Assembly (NCBI GenBank): GCA_946183815.1
Contig: CAMHDG010000017.1
Location: 1-11,738, forward strand
Direction: 5' to 3'
Origin: an uncultured bacterium
GTDB lineage: Bacteria > Cyanobacteriota > Vampirovibrionia > Gastranaerophilales > Gastranaerophilaceae
Length of the DNA: 11,738 nucleotides
Part shown: one piece after another, positions 5,866-11,738 of the stretch
Position numbering within the stretch: position 1 is the stretch's first letter
Layout: each line of letters starts with the position of its first letter
Translations under genes and position numbers: made by a program
The notes under the pieces: generated by a model
What the model saw: the letters and a program-made list of their open reading frames with translations, nothing else
Told to the model about the DNA's origin: nothing
Database searches by the model: none

Positions 5866-6792
5866 TTAAATAACCGTATTTTTTCCTTGCCACGAGTTAC
5901 GGCGAATAAATTCCCTGTCTATTTTATTAAGAGCATCCAGTTTTTTACCTATCCAGCGTGGAGCAATAAGTTCCCGTTTTAGTCCGTTTCCTGCTAACCT
6001 GTGAATAGTCGTTTCAGGTGGCAAATATTCTAAAAAGTCGCAGACAGTGTTTATATAATCGTCTTCCGACATAAAATCAATTTCACCTCTTTTATATAAA
6101 TCAGCAAGTTTCGTTCCCTCAAGAGCACAGAGCATGTGTATTTTTACCCCGTCAACCCTCAGATCTGCAAGTCGTTGCGCAGTTTGCATCATCTCATCGT
6201 GGGTTTCCCACAGCCCTAATATAACGTGAACGCACACGTTTATCCCGTATTCTTTTGTTTTTTCATACATTTTAACAAAGGTTTCGTAATCGTGACCTCT
6301 GTTTATTTTTTTTAGAGTTTTGTTGTGGGAGGATTGTAACCCGTATTCAAGCCATGTGTAGTAATCGTCTTTATATGAGGAAATGAGTTTTAGTTTGTCC
6401 TCATCAACACAGTCGGGGCGAGTGCCTATTGAAATTCCTACAATGTCTTTATGGTTAAGCGAGGCATCATAGATTACTTTTAGTTCGCTAACAGGCTTAT
6501 ATGTGTTTGAATAGGCTTGAAAATATGCCATAAACTTTTCTGCCTTGAATCTTTTAGCAAGAGTTTCCGCACCTGTTTTAACCTGTTCTTCTACGGATAG
6601 TACGTTAGAATGAGCCTGTGAAAAACTCCCGCTCTCATCACAAAAAATACACCCGCCTTTAGAGATTGTACCATCTCTATTCGGGCACGAAAACCCTGCA
6701 TCAATAGTTATCTTATACACTTTAGCGCCAAACTTATTTTTAAGAAAGGCGCTAAACTGATTATATCTTTTATCTGTTCCGTTGAAGTTCAT
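5866..6792 (-). CDS. Radical SAM protein, YhcC/TIGR01212 family
   Basis: The 308-aa protein has cysteines C36, C48 and C51 in SCPNRDGTISKGGCIFC, the C-x11-C-x2-C iron-sulfur motif characteristic of the YhcC (COG1242, TIGR01212) radical SAM family rather than the common CxxxCxxC. Other family segments are FMAYFQAYSNTY (about 88-99), GISIGTRPDC, WLEYGLQSSHNKTLKKINRGHD and VHVILGLWET. The length is typical. The family binds a 4Fe-4S cluster and SAM; to my knowledge its substrate is not firmly established. The ATG at 6792 lies 5 nt after the stop of the zinc-ribbon gene and lacks a close ribosome site (only GAGGG inside the upstream gene), which suggests translational coupling. It converges with the 555-aa gene. 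Confidence 0.92.
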   Translation of the reverse strand: MNFNGTDKRYNQFSAFLKNKFGAKVYKITIDAGFSCPNRDGTISKGGCIFCDESGSFSQAHSNVLSVEEQVKTGAETLAKRFKAEKFMAYFQAYSNTYKPVSELKVIYDASLNHKDIVGISIGTRPDCVDEDKLKLISSYKDDYYTWLEYGLQSSHNKTLKKINRGHDYETFVKMYEKTKEYGINVCVHVILGLWETHDEMMQTAQRLADLRVDGVKIHMLCALEGTKLADLYKRGEIDFMSEDDYINTVCDFLEYLPPETTIHRLAGNGLKRELIAPRWIGKKLDALNKIDREFIRRNSWQGKNTVI

Positions 6793-6797
6793 AGGGA

Positions 6798-6971
6798 CTA
6801 ATTATTGTTGCCCTCGTCTTCATCTTTAATCGGATAAACGTAGTGTTCACCACAGTTTGGACAAACAACTTCCTGTTGTTTTCCGTCTTCAGTTTGTGCT
6901 ACTTCAAACAAGGTCTTGCAACCTGATTGAGTACATCTTATTGCCCATGAAGGTCTTACTAATCTTGCCAT
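6798..6971 (-). CDS. Small zinc-ribbon protein, 57 aa
   Basis: A short reading frame encodes 57 residues beginning MARLVRPSWAIRC and ending EDEGNNN. It has four cysteines as two pairs, C13-x4-C18 and C37-x2-C40 (CPNCG), followed by H43, consistent with a treble-clef or zinc-ribbon fold. The tail is acidic. It has a very good ribosome site (AAGGAG, 6 nt before the ATG) and a good promoter, both strong evidence that it is real. It is the first gene of an operon with the radical SAM gene, which starts 5 nt after its stop codon. The function is unknown; such proteins may bind RNA or a partner protein, or deliver metal. Confidence 0.85.
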   Translation of the reverse strand: MARLVRPSWAIRCTQSGCKTLFEVAQTEDGKQQEVVCPNCGEHYVYPIKDEDEGNNN

Positions 6972-6999
6972 AAAAATCTCCTTATTTAACTATACCAGT

Positions 7000-7028
7000 A
7001 TGATACCATTATTTGCCCCTGTTGTAAA
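7000..7028 (-). promoter_or_regulatory. Promoter of the zinc-ribbon / radical SAM operon
   Basis: On the minus strand, TTTACA (7023-7028) is followed after exactly 17 bp by TATCAT (7000-7005), about 28 bp before the ATG at 6971. It lies just past the gdhA terminator, so the operon is probably transcribed independently of gdhA. A second possible -10 (TATAGT) lies slightly downstream. Confidence 0.6.
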
Positions 7029-7036
7029 TAATGTAA

Positions 7037-7066
7037 ATAAAAAAGCGGTAACCATAAGATTACCGC
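7037..7066 (-). terminator. Intrinsic terminator of gdhA
   Basis: On the minus strand, GCGGTAA and TTACCGC (outer limits 7045-7066) pair around an 8-nt loop, followed by a T-rich run (7037-7044). It begins about 20 bp after the gdhA stop codon. Confidence 0.82.
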
Positions 7067-7086
7067 ATAAATTTTTTTCAATGTTA

Positions 7087-8439
7087 TTAGACAATACCCT
7101 GAGCCTTCATAGCGTTAGCCAGTTTAGTGAAAGCAGCAATATTCGCACCTGCAACGTAGTTGTCTTTAAGCCCGTATTTTTCAGATGCTTCTTTACATGC
7201 TTTGAAGATATTTGTCATAATAGTGTCGAGTTTTGCTTCAACTTCTTCAAAAGTATAATAGTATCTCATACTATTTTGAGTCATTTCAATAGCAGATGTT
7301 GCAACCCCGCCCGCATTAGATGCTTTTGCAGGAGCAACAAGTACTTTATTTTCCTGAAGATATTTTGTTGCTTCTTCCGAACAAGGCATATTAGCACCTT
7401 CTCCAACTGCAATAACTCCATTTTTAACAAGTGTTTTTGCATCTTCAAGGATTAATTCGTTTTGAGTTGCACAAGGTAGTGCAATATCGGTTTTGATTGT
7501 CCAAACAGGGTTTTCAGAACCTGATTTTTCAATATAGGTGGCATTTGGATGGCATTCTCTGTATTCCTTAATTCTGCCACGTTCAACCTCTTTTATCTCT
7601 TTAACACAGTCTAAATCGATTCCGTCAGGATCATAGATGCAACCGTTTGAATCACTCATTGCAACAACTTTTGCTCCCATAGACTGTGCTTTTTCACAAG
7701 CATAAATCGCAACGTTTCCCGACCCCGATATTGTAACAGTTTTGCCAGCAATTTCTATATTGTGAGCATTAAGCATCTCTCTCATAAAGAACATAAGACC
7801 ATAGCCTGTTGCCTCTTTTCTTGCAAGTGAACCGCCATAAACAATGTCCTTACCTGTTAGAACACCGCCTTCATAAGCGTTTCTGATACGTTTGTATTGA
7901 CCGAATAAATAACCTATTTCTCTTCCGCCAACACCTATATCGCCCGCAGGTACGTCAACATCTTGCCCGATATGACGGTACAATTCTGTCATAAAACTTT
8001 GACAAAATCTCATGATTTCTCCGTCAGATTTTCCTTTAGGGTCAAAGTCGCTACCACCTTTACCCCCGCCTATTGGCAAGCCCGTAAGCGCATTTTTAAA
8101 TATTTGTTCAAATCCTAAAAATTTCATTATGCTTAAATTAACACTCGGGTGAAATCTTAAACCACCTTTGTATGGACCGATTAGAGAACTGAATTGAACT
8201 CTGTAACCTCTGTTGACAACAATTTCGCCCTTGTCGTTTACCCAAGGTACTCTGAATAATATTGTTCTTTCAGGCTCTGTCATTCTTTCTAAAATAGCCA
8301 GTTTTTCATAATCTATCTCTTTTGCGTCAAGTACAGGCTCAATGGTTGTAAGTACTTCGTGTACTGCCTGTAAAAACTCAGGTTCAGTTGAGTTTCTCTC
8401 TCCGATTTTTTCCAATACATTACATAAATAGTCGTTCAT
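7087..8439 (-). CDS. gdhA: NADP-type glutamate dehydrogenase
   Basis: The 450-aa protein has the full layout of hexameric class I glutamate dehydrogenases, which reversibly form L-glutamate from 2-oxoglutarate and ammonium in the cytoplasm. The substrate-binding GPYKGGLRFHP includes K91. The catalytic lysine is K127 in LPIGGGKGGSDFDPKGKS, and the catalytic aspartate is D167 in PAGDIGVGGREIG. A Rossmann motif, SGSGNVAIYA (238-247), binds the dinucleotide, and PAKASNAGGVATSAIEM is typical of the bacterial biosynthetic type. NADP preference is inferred from subfamily similarity. The ATG at 8439 is preceded by GAAGGA 8 nt upstream. The gene has its own promoter and terminator, so it is monocistronic. 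Confidence 0.96.
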   Translation of the reverse strand: MNDYLCNVLEKIGERNSTEPEFLQAVHEVLTTIEPVLDAKEIDYEKLAILERMTEPERTILFRVPWVNDKGEIVVNRGYRVQFSSLIGPYKGGLRFHPSVNLSIMKFLGFEQIFKNALTGLPIGGGKGGSDFDPKGKSDGEIMRFCQSFMTELYRHIGQDVDVPAGDIGVGGREIGYLFGQYKRIRNAYEGGVLTGKDIVYGGSLARKEATGYGLMFFMREMLNAHNIEIAGKTVTISGSGNVAIYACEKAQSMGAKVVAMSDSNGCIYDPDGIDLDCVKEIKEVERGRIKEYRECHPNATYIEKSGSENPVWTIKTDIALPCATQNELILEDAKTLVKNGVIAVGEGANMPCSEEATKYLQENKVLVAPAKASNAGGVATSAIEMTQNSMRYYYTFEEVEAKLDTIMTNIFKACKEASEKYGLKDNYVAGANIAAFTKLANAMKAQGIV

Positions 8440-8468
8440 ATCATATTCCTTCTTCTTTTTCCTGTTTT

Positions 8469-8498
8469 ATTCTATATTATTAATAACCCTATTTTCAA
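8469..8498 (-). promoter_or_regulatory. Putative gdhA promoter
   Basis: On the minus strand, TTGAAA (8493-8498) is followed after 18 bp by TAGAAT (8469-8474); TATAGA at 16 bp spacing is an overlapping alternative. It lies 30 bp before the start codon. Assigned by consensus match only. Confidence 0.5.
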
Positions 8499-8534
8499 GT
8501 AAAATTAAAAATCTTTATATAATTTTTATTTGAG

Positions 8535-8540
8535 TATAAT
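8535..8540 (+). promoter_or_regulatory. -10 box for the C-terminal protease gene
   Basis: A perfect TATAAT lies 12 bp before the GTG at 8552. The -35 position (8512-8517, TCTTTA) matches poorly. If active, the leader to the GTG would be only a few nucleotides. Confidence 0.4.
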
Positions 8541-8551
8541 CTAAACAGGCG

Positions 8552-9835
8552 GTGGTAATAGAGAGTATTGATAAAAAATTACCGTTGATGTTAAATAAAT
8601 TTATGAAGAGAAAACAAACGATATTACTAATTTTTTATATATTTTTATGCTTTTTATTGTATAAGATAATATTTAACACTTTTATCTCAAATAACACTAC
8701 AAATGTTGATTCTTCGGACTTAATAAATAATGAAAAGGTAAGCCCGCAGAAACTTTACGACAAATCGTGGTCTGTTATAAAAAAAGATTATATAGATTCA
8801 TCGTGCAACTCACAAAACTGGAAAAAGTGGCGACACCGTTATGACGGCAAATTAAAGACAGACGAGGATGCAAGAGTTGCTATCGAAACAATGGTCGCAA
8901 GTTTAGACGATAGTTATACAAGATTTTTGTCTAATAAAGAGTATTTAGAACAGTTCAATTCTATTGATTCTCATATATCAGGTATAGGTGTTCATATAAT
9001 GTCGATAGCAGGCAAAATTACTGTTTATGGTGTTATGGAAGATACTCCTGCTCAAAAATCAGGGTTGTTGGCAGACGATGTTATATTAGAGGTTGACGGG
9101 AAAAGTGTTAGCGGTATGCATATATCCAAAGTTGCTGATGTGGTAAGAGGCAAGGTTGGCTCTTATGTTACCTTGAAGATTAAGCGTGGGAATAAAACCC
9201 TTATAAAACGAATTCAACGTGCAAAAATAGAGATAAAATCTGTTGAAGCATCTATGCGTAAAAACGATATAGGTTATATTAAGGTTACAAGTTTTATCGG
9301 AACAAATACATCTTCTGATTTTGTAAGTGCGTTGAAAAAACTTGAAAAATCAAAAAGTATAATTCTTGATTTACGTGGGAATACGGGCGGACTGTTGACA
9401 AATGCCGTTGTAATTGCAAATCTTTTTATAAATGACGGAAAGATTGTAAGCATTGTCTATAAAAACGGTAAAAAGAAAGATATAACGGCAATTCACATGC
9501 CATCAATCAATAAACCAACCGTGTTACTTGTTGATGGTGCAAGTGCCAGCGCAAGTGAAATATTATCAGGAGCGCTAAAGGATAATAAAAAAGCGGTGCT
9601 TGTCGGGACAAAAACCTTTGGGAAAGGGCTTGTTCAGCAAATTGTACCGATGCCTAACGGAACAGGACTGAATGTAACAGTTGCAAAATACCTGACTCCA
9701 AACGGTACAGATATTCATAAAAAAGGGATAAACCCGGACTATGAGGTTGCTTATACTTTTTCTGATCTGAAAAAACATAACGATACCCAACTTAAAAAGG
9801 CAGAAGAGGTTGCAAAATCACTTTGTAAAAACTAA
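8552..9835 (+). CDS. ctp: C-terminal processing protease (S41 family), membrane-anchored
   Basis: The protein is up to 427 aa and belongs to the CtpA/Prc family. A basic N-terminus (MKRKQ) leads into one hydrophobic segment at about residues 23-43, a signal anchor placing the rest in the periplasm. A PDZ domain follows (about 143-222, with GIGVHI and the TPAQKSGLLADDVILEVDGKSV stretch), then the protease core with ILDLRGNTGG (271-280). The catalytic Ser-Lys pair is S333 in SASASEI and K358 in GTKTFGKG, spaced 25 residues as in the algal D1 processing protease, with E336 three residues after the serine. It cleaves C-terminal tails of envelope proteins; the target is unknown. The GTG start has only AGG 2 nt upstream, too close; ATG at 8588 or 8603 would still keep the anchor. 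It is divergent from gdhA and 43 bp upstream of rfbA. Confidence 0.93.
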   Translation: MVIESIDKKLPLMLNKFMKRKQTILLIFYIFLCFLLYKIIFNTFISNNTTNVDSSDLINNEKVSPQKLYDKSWSVIKKDYIDSSCNSQNWKKWRHRYDGKLKTDEDARVAIETMVASLDDSYTRFLSNKEYLEQFNSIDSHISGIGVHIMSIAGKITVYGVMEDTPAQKSGLLADDVILEVDGKSVSGMHISKVADVVRGKVGSYVTLKIKRGNKTLIKRIQRAKIEIKSVEASMRKNDIGYIKVTSFIGTNTSSDFVSALKKLEKSKSIILDLRGNTGGLLTNAVVIANLFINDGKIVSIVYKNGKKKDITAIHMPSINKPTVLLVDGASASASEILSGALKDNKKAVLVGTKTFGKGLVQQIVPMPNGTGLNVTVAKYLTPNGTDIHKKGINPDYEVAYTFSDLKKHNDTQLKKAEEVAKSLCKN

Positions 9836-9851
9836 TGAATTATGCTAGAAT
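9823..9851 (+). promoter_or_regulatory. Promoter of rfbA with extended -10
   Basis: TTGTAA (9823-9828), a 17-bp spacer and TAGAAT (9846-9851) preceded by TG at 9843-9844 form an extended -10 promoter. The -35 overlaps the last codons of ctp. It would give a leader of about 20 nt containing AAAGGG before the rfbA start. Confidence 0.55.
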
Positions 9852-9878
9852 ACATATACGAAAGAAAGGGATAAGATT

Positions 9879-10763
9879 ATGAAAGGTATAGTATTAGCAG
9901 CAGGAGCAGGAACTCGGCTTTATCCTGCATCACAGCCAATTTCAAAAATATTGTTACCAATTTATGACAAACCAATGATTTATTATCCGCTTTCTACACT
10001 TATGCTTGCAGGTATAAGAGATATTATGATAATTACAAACGAGGCGGATTACGACAATTTTAAAAAATTGCTTGGTGACGGCTCGCAGTTCGGAATAAAT
10101 TTAACCTACAAAATCCAATATGTTCAAAAAGGTATTGCAGATGCTTTTCTTATTGCAGAAGATTTTATAGCAGGAGAAGAATGTGCCTTGATTTTAGGTG
10201 ATAACATTTTCCATGGTCACGGTTTTTCAACAATAATGAAAGATGCACTTGCAAAGAACGATGGTGCAACGGTATTCGGATATACAGTAAAAGACCCTGA
10301 AAGATTTGGTGTTGTCGAGTTTGACGAAAATAAAAAAGTGCTTTCTCTTGAGGAAAAACCTCAAAATCCTAAATCAAATTATGCGGTTGTTGGTCTTTAT
10401 TTTTATGACAGGCATGTTTGCGAGTATGCACGACAACTTGAACCATCCGCAAGAGGTGAGTTAGAAATAACTGATTTGAACAGACTTTATCTTGAAAAAA
10501 ATATGCTAAATGTGGAGATACTTGGCAGAGGCTTTACATGGCTTGATACGGGAACTCATGATTCTATGTTGCAGGCAAGCAACTTTGTTCAGTCTATGGA
10601 ACTGAATAAAGGGATGAAAATATCTTGTCTTGAAGAAATTGCATACCTAAAAGGCTACATTTCCGCAAACGATTTACTTCAAAGAATAGAAAAATATGGA
10701 AATAATGCTTATTACGGTTATGTTCGTAATGTGGTAATGCACGATTTAACTGCTGTAAAATAG
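9879..10763 (+). CDS. rfbA: Glucose-1-phosphate thymidylyltransferase
   Basis: At 294 aa it has the normal RmlA length. The enzyme joins dTTP and glucose-1-phosphate to dTDP-glucose, the first step toward dTDP-rhamnose and other deoxysugars for surface polysaccharide. Visible motifs are the nucleotide loop AAGAGTRLYPAS (7-18), the conserved SKILLPIYDKPMIYYPLSTLMLAGI with K23, D108 in LILGDNIFHG, the EEKP motif with K160, and D223 in GFTWLDTGTHDSM. The segment YVQKGIADAF replaces the more usual QPxPxGLAQAF, a small deviation next to the substrate loop. The ATG at 9879 has AAAGGG about 9 nt upstream. No other rml genes are in the window, so the pathway genes must be elsewhere or beyond the edge. 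Confidence 0.95.
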   Translation: MKGIVLAAGAGTRLYPASQPISKILLPIYDKPMIYYPLSTLMLAGIRDIMIITNEADYDNFKKLLGDGSQFGINLTYKIQYVQKGIADAFLIAEDFIAGEECALILGDNIFHGHGFSTIMKDALAKNDGATVFGYTVKDPERFGVVEFDENKKVLSLEEKPQNPKSNYAVVGLYFYDRHVCEYARQLEPSARGELEITDLNRLYLEKNMLNVEILGRGFTWLDTGTHDSMLQASNFVQSMELNKGMKISCLEEIAYLKGYISANDLLQRIEKYGNNAYYGYVRNVVMHDLTAVK

Positions 10764-10892
10764 TCATAATTTGATTTTTTCTCTATTGTTAAAAAATCTT
10801 AACAAAATTAAAACAAAAAAGTCAATTTTTTTAAGAGTAAATACTTTATATATACATAAGAGATAAACAGAGAGAGAAAGCGAGAATTTATT

Positions 10893-11132
10893 ATGCAAAG
10901 AAGCGCAATAGAACGTAATAAAAAGCCTGTTGGCACATTGGATATACCTGACGATTTTGCAAAATTTTATTTAACCAAAAAAGACAGACAAATGAGGTTT
11001 TGTAACGCAAAAGATCCGATTTACCATGTATTTGCAAGTATAGAGAAAAGACCGTTGGGTGAACTTTTCAAAGGGTTTGTAAAAGAGTCGATAAAAGATT
11101 CACAAAGATTTTTACAAAAACTTGTGGCGTAA
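10893..11132 (+). CDS. Hypothetical protein, 79 aa
   Basis: I do not recognise this small basic protein. The sequence starts MQRSAIERNKKPVGTLDIPDDF, continues with FYLTKKDRQMRFCNAKDPIYHVF and ends in a predicted amphipathic helix (GELFKGFVKESIKDSQRFLQKLVA). It has no signal peptide or membrane segment and a single cysteine. The leader is purine-rich (GAGAGAGAAAGCGAG) and could supply ribosome binding, although no perfect Shine-Dalgarno is at ideal spacing. A -10-like TATATA/TATACA at 10847-10856 lies upstream without a clear -35. An intergenic gap of 129 bp separates it from rfbA, and a terminator follows about 105 bp downstream. These support an independent small gene; function unknown. Confidence 0.62.
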   Translation: MQRSAIERNKKPVGTLDIPDDFAKFYLTKKDRQMRFCNAKDPIYHVFASIEKRPLGELFKGFVKESIKDSQRFLQKLVA

Positions 11133-11237
11133 TTTAGGAATAAGAAATCAAGGAAAAACAGGAAAACAGGAAAAATAAGTAAACGCAAGAAGCACTGGAA
11201 ACAGGAAAATACAGGGAAAGATTATAGGGAAAATAAA
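11133..11237 (+). other. GGA-rich purine tract, 3' UTR or candidate small RNA
   Basis: This 105-bp non-coding stretch between the 79-aa gene and the terminator is strongly purine-biased on the plus strand. It holds eight GGA trinucleotides, most as AGGAA or CAGGAA, with ACAGGAAAA-like units repeated; a ninth lies in the terminator stem. It may be only a 3' UTR. Clustered GGA motifs ahead of an intrinsic terminator also resemble protein-sequestering small RNAs of the CsrB/RsmY type. No CsrA gene is visible in the window, so this is speculative. Confidence 0.35.
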
Positions 11238-11266
11238 AGAAGGACTCAAAAGAGCCCTTCTTTTTT
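11238..11266. terminator. Bidirectional intrinsic terminator between the 79-aa gene and rpsU
   Basis: AGAAGG (11238-11243) and CCTTCT (11256-11261), plus the inner pairs CTC/GAG, form a stem with one A-C mismatch and an AAAA loop, followed by a T-run on the plus strand. The reverse complement also ends in a T-rich run, so it can serve rpsU, whose stop codon is 20 bp away, as well as the 79-aa gene. Confidence 0.85.
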
Positions 11267-11285
11267 AATATATTTGTTATCTGAA

Positions 11286-11459
11286 TTAAGACTTGCGTTT
11301 GCGTGCTGCTTCAGATTTGCGTTTTCTTTTTACGCTTGGCTTTTCGTATCTTTCACGCTTTTTAACTTCAGAAAGGATACCTGCTTTTTGGATTTTCTTT
11401 TTGAAACGTCTTAAAGCAACTTCGATACTTTCGTTTTCACCGACTTTAACCTCTGGCAT
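11286..11459 (-). CDS. rpsU: 30S ribosomal protein S21
   Basis: The 57-aa protein MPEVKVGENESIEVALRRFKKK and its tail are a clear match to S21, a small basic 30S subunit protein near the mRNA exit/Shine-Dalgarno region that supports initiation. The N-terminal VKVGENESIExALRRFKK core and the EKPSVKRKRKSEAARKRK tail are diagnostic. I place the start at the ATG at 11459 because the family normally begins two or three residues before V-x-V and because GGTGGTGA lies 8 nt upstream. An extension to the in-frame GTG at 11474 (MVNSR...) would add five residues and overlap that ribosome site. The gene is monocistronic and convergent with the 79-aa gene. Confidence 0.95.
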   Translation of the reverse strand: MPEVKVGENESIEVALRRFKKKIQKAGILSEVKKRERYEKPSVKRKRKSEAARKRKS

Positions 11460-11497
11460 TCTGCTATTCACCACCTTTTCTGCTTGTGTACGTATTT

Positions 11498-11526
11498 ATA
11501 TTACCCGAAAATTGTTTAAAAATCAA
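11498..11526 (-). promoter_or_regulatory. Promoter of rpsU
   Basis: On the minus strand, TTGATT (11521-11526) is followed after exactly 17 bp by TAATAT (11498-11503). It lies about 39 bp before the rpsU start codon and just inside the large palindrome. Confidence 0.6.
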
Positions 11527-11530
11527 GCGG

Positions 11531-11585
11531 GTAAATTATTGTGTAAATTATTGTTTATCGGCTTTGCCGATAAACAATAATTTAC
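11531..11585. repeat. Perfect 43-bp palindrome with a 12-bp direct repeat on its left
   Basis: Bases 11543-11562 and 11566-11585 are exact inverted copies of 20 bp around the loop TTT, centred on ATCGGCTTTGCCGAT. The first 12 bases of the left arm (GTAAATTATTGT) are also directly repeated at 11531-11542. No T-run follows on either side. It lies upstream of the rpsU promoter. It could be a small palindromic mobile repeat (MITE/REP type) or a regulator site; 20 bp of perfect pairing suggests a recent or selected repeat. Confidence 0.75.
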
Positions 11586-11586
11586 A

Positions 11587-11614
11587 GTGAATAGTGAATG
11601 GTGAATAGTGAATA
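11587..11614. repeat. Four-copy heptamer tandem repeat (GTGAATA)
   Basis: Four consecutive 7-bp units occupy 11587-11614: GTGAATA, GTGAATG, GTGAATA, GTGAATA. It directly abuts the palindrome and may vary in copy number by slippage. Confidence 0.8.
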
Positions 11615-11636
11615 GAGGGGCTTCACTTGTTAAGTT

Positions 11637-11706
11637 CGTCATTGCGTGTGCGGGAGCGGGAGTTGCTCTGCAACTCATTCCCGCAAACGATAGAGAAGCA
11701 ATCCAG
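11637..11706. repeat. Hairpin repeat element with CATTGC / GCAATCC ends
   Basis: The segment starts CGTCATTGCG and ends GAAGCAATCCAG, with ATTGC (11641-11645) and GCAAT (11698-11702) as inverted ends. Inside, GCGGGA (11650-11655) pairs with TCCCGC (11679-11684), and GAGTTGC (11660-11666) pairs with GCAACTC (11670-11676) around TCT. It is clearly more GC-rich than its surroundings. The end sequences resemble dispersed palindromic repeats known from several bacterial genomes, so this is probably one copy of a family. Confidence 0.6.
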
Positions 11707-11738
11707 TAGATTTGATTAAATATTTTTAACAGCCTTCG

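Noticed and set aside
7000..7455. A 151-codon plus-strand frame opposite gdhA
   Set aside because: It is antisense to the well-conserved gdhA C-terminus, rich in Cys, Phe and Asn, and starts inside the promoter and terminator region.
9575..9790. A 71-codon minus-strand frame inside ctp
   Set aside because: It is antisense to the protease catalytic region, with no supporting signal.
10790..10812. TTGTTAA/TTAACAA hairpin after rfbA as a terminator
   Set aside because: The stem is only 7 A-T-rich base pairs and no T-run follows on the plus strand, so it is too weak to call.
11293..11580. A 95-codon plus-strand frame opposite rpsU
   Set aside because: It is antisense to rpsU and runs into the palindrome, which explains its C-terminal residues.

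Overview
The window looks like AT-rich chromosomal DNA of a diderm (Gram-negative-type) bacterium, most plausibly an uncultured gut relative of the Cyanobacteria (Gastranaerophilales / Melainabacteria). This placement is inference. It rests on an autotransporter-type outer-membrane barrel, an S21 protein with a short lysine/arginine-rich tail, a tRNA without encoded CCA, low GC content and small hypothetical proteins of a style I associate with that group. No marker gene here settles it.

Left region (1-2340, + strand): the C-terminal part of an autotransporter-like barrel protein runs in from the left edge. It is followed closely by a 400-aa protein with an HELGH zinc-protease motif and no signal peptide. 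Next comes about 400 bp of non-coding DNA (2341-2740) packed with degenerate copies of the neighbouring tRNA. Each of three copies is interrupted by a short palindromic element of one family. The intact elongator-type tRNA-Met (CAT) lies on the minus strand at 2741-2814. This has the look of a tRNA 3' end that served repeatedly as an insertion site.

Middle region: on the minus strand, a 112-aa protein of unknown function lies just upstream of a nitrilase-superfamily amidohydrolase. Divergent from it is a 555-aa protein built of two copies of one domain with GNAT-acetyltransferase-like motifs. Convergent with that is a two-gene operon: a 57-aa zinc-ribbon protein, then a YhcC/TIGR01212-family radical SAM protein starting 5 nt after the first stop. 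Upstream on the same strand is an NADP-type glutamate dehydrogenase with a clear promoter and terminator.

Right region: divergent from gdhA is a membrane-anchored C-terminal processing protease (S41), followed by rfbA/rmlA (glucose-1-phosphate thymidylyltransferase) with its own promoter. A 79-aa unknown protein follows, with a GGA-rich 3' tail ending in a bidirectional terminator shared with the convergent rpsU (ribosomal protein S21). The right edge is non-coding and repeat-rich: a perfect 43-bp palindrome, a four-copy GTGAATA tandem repeat and a hairpin repeat bounded by CATTGC and GCAATCC.

Housekeeping genes (gdhA, ctp, rfbA, rpsU, tRNA, radical SAM) alternate with lineage-specific genes. 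The most unusual parts are the tRNA-derived array at 2341-2740, the signal-less zincin beside it, and the duplicated GNAT-like protein, which shares a short N-terminal phenylalanine/glycine motif with the 112-aa neighbour.
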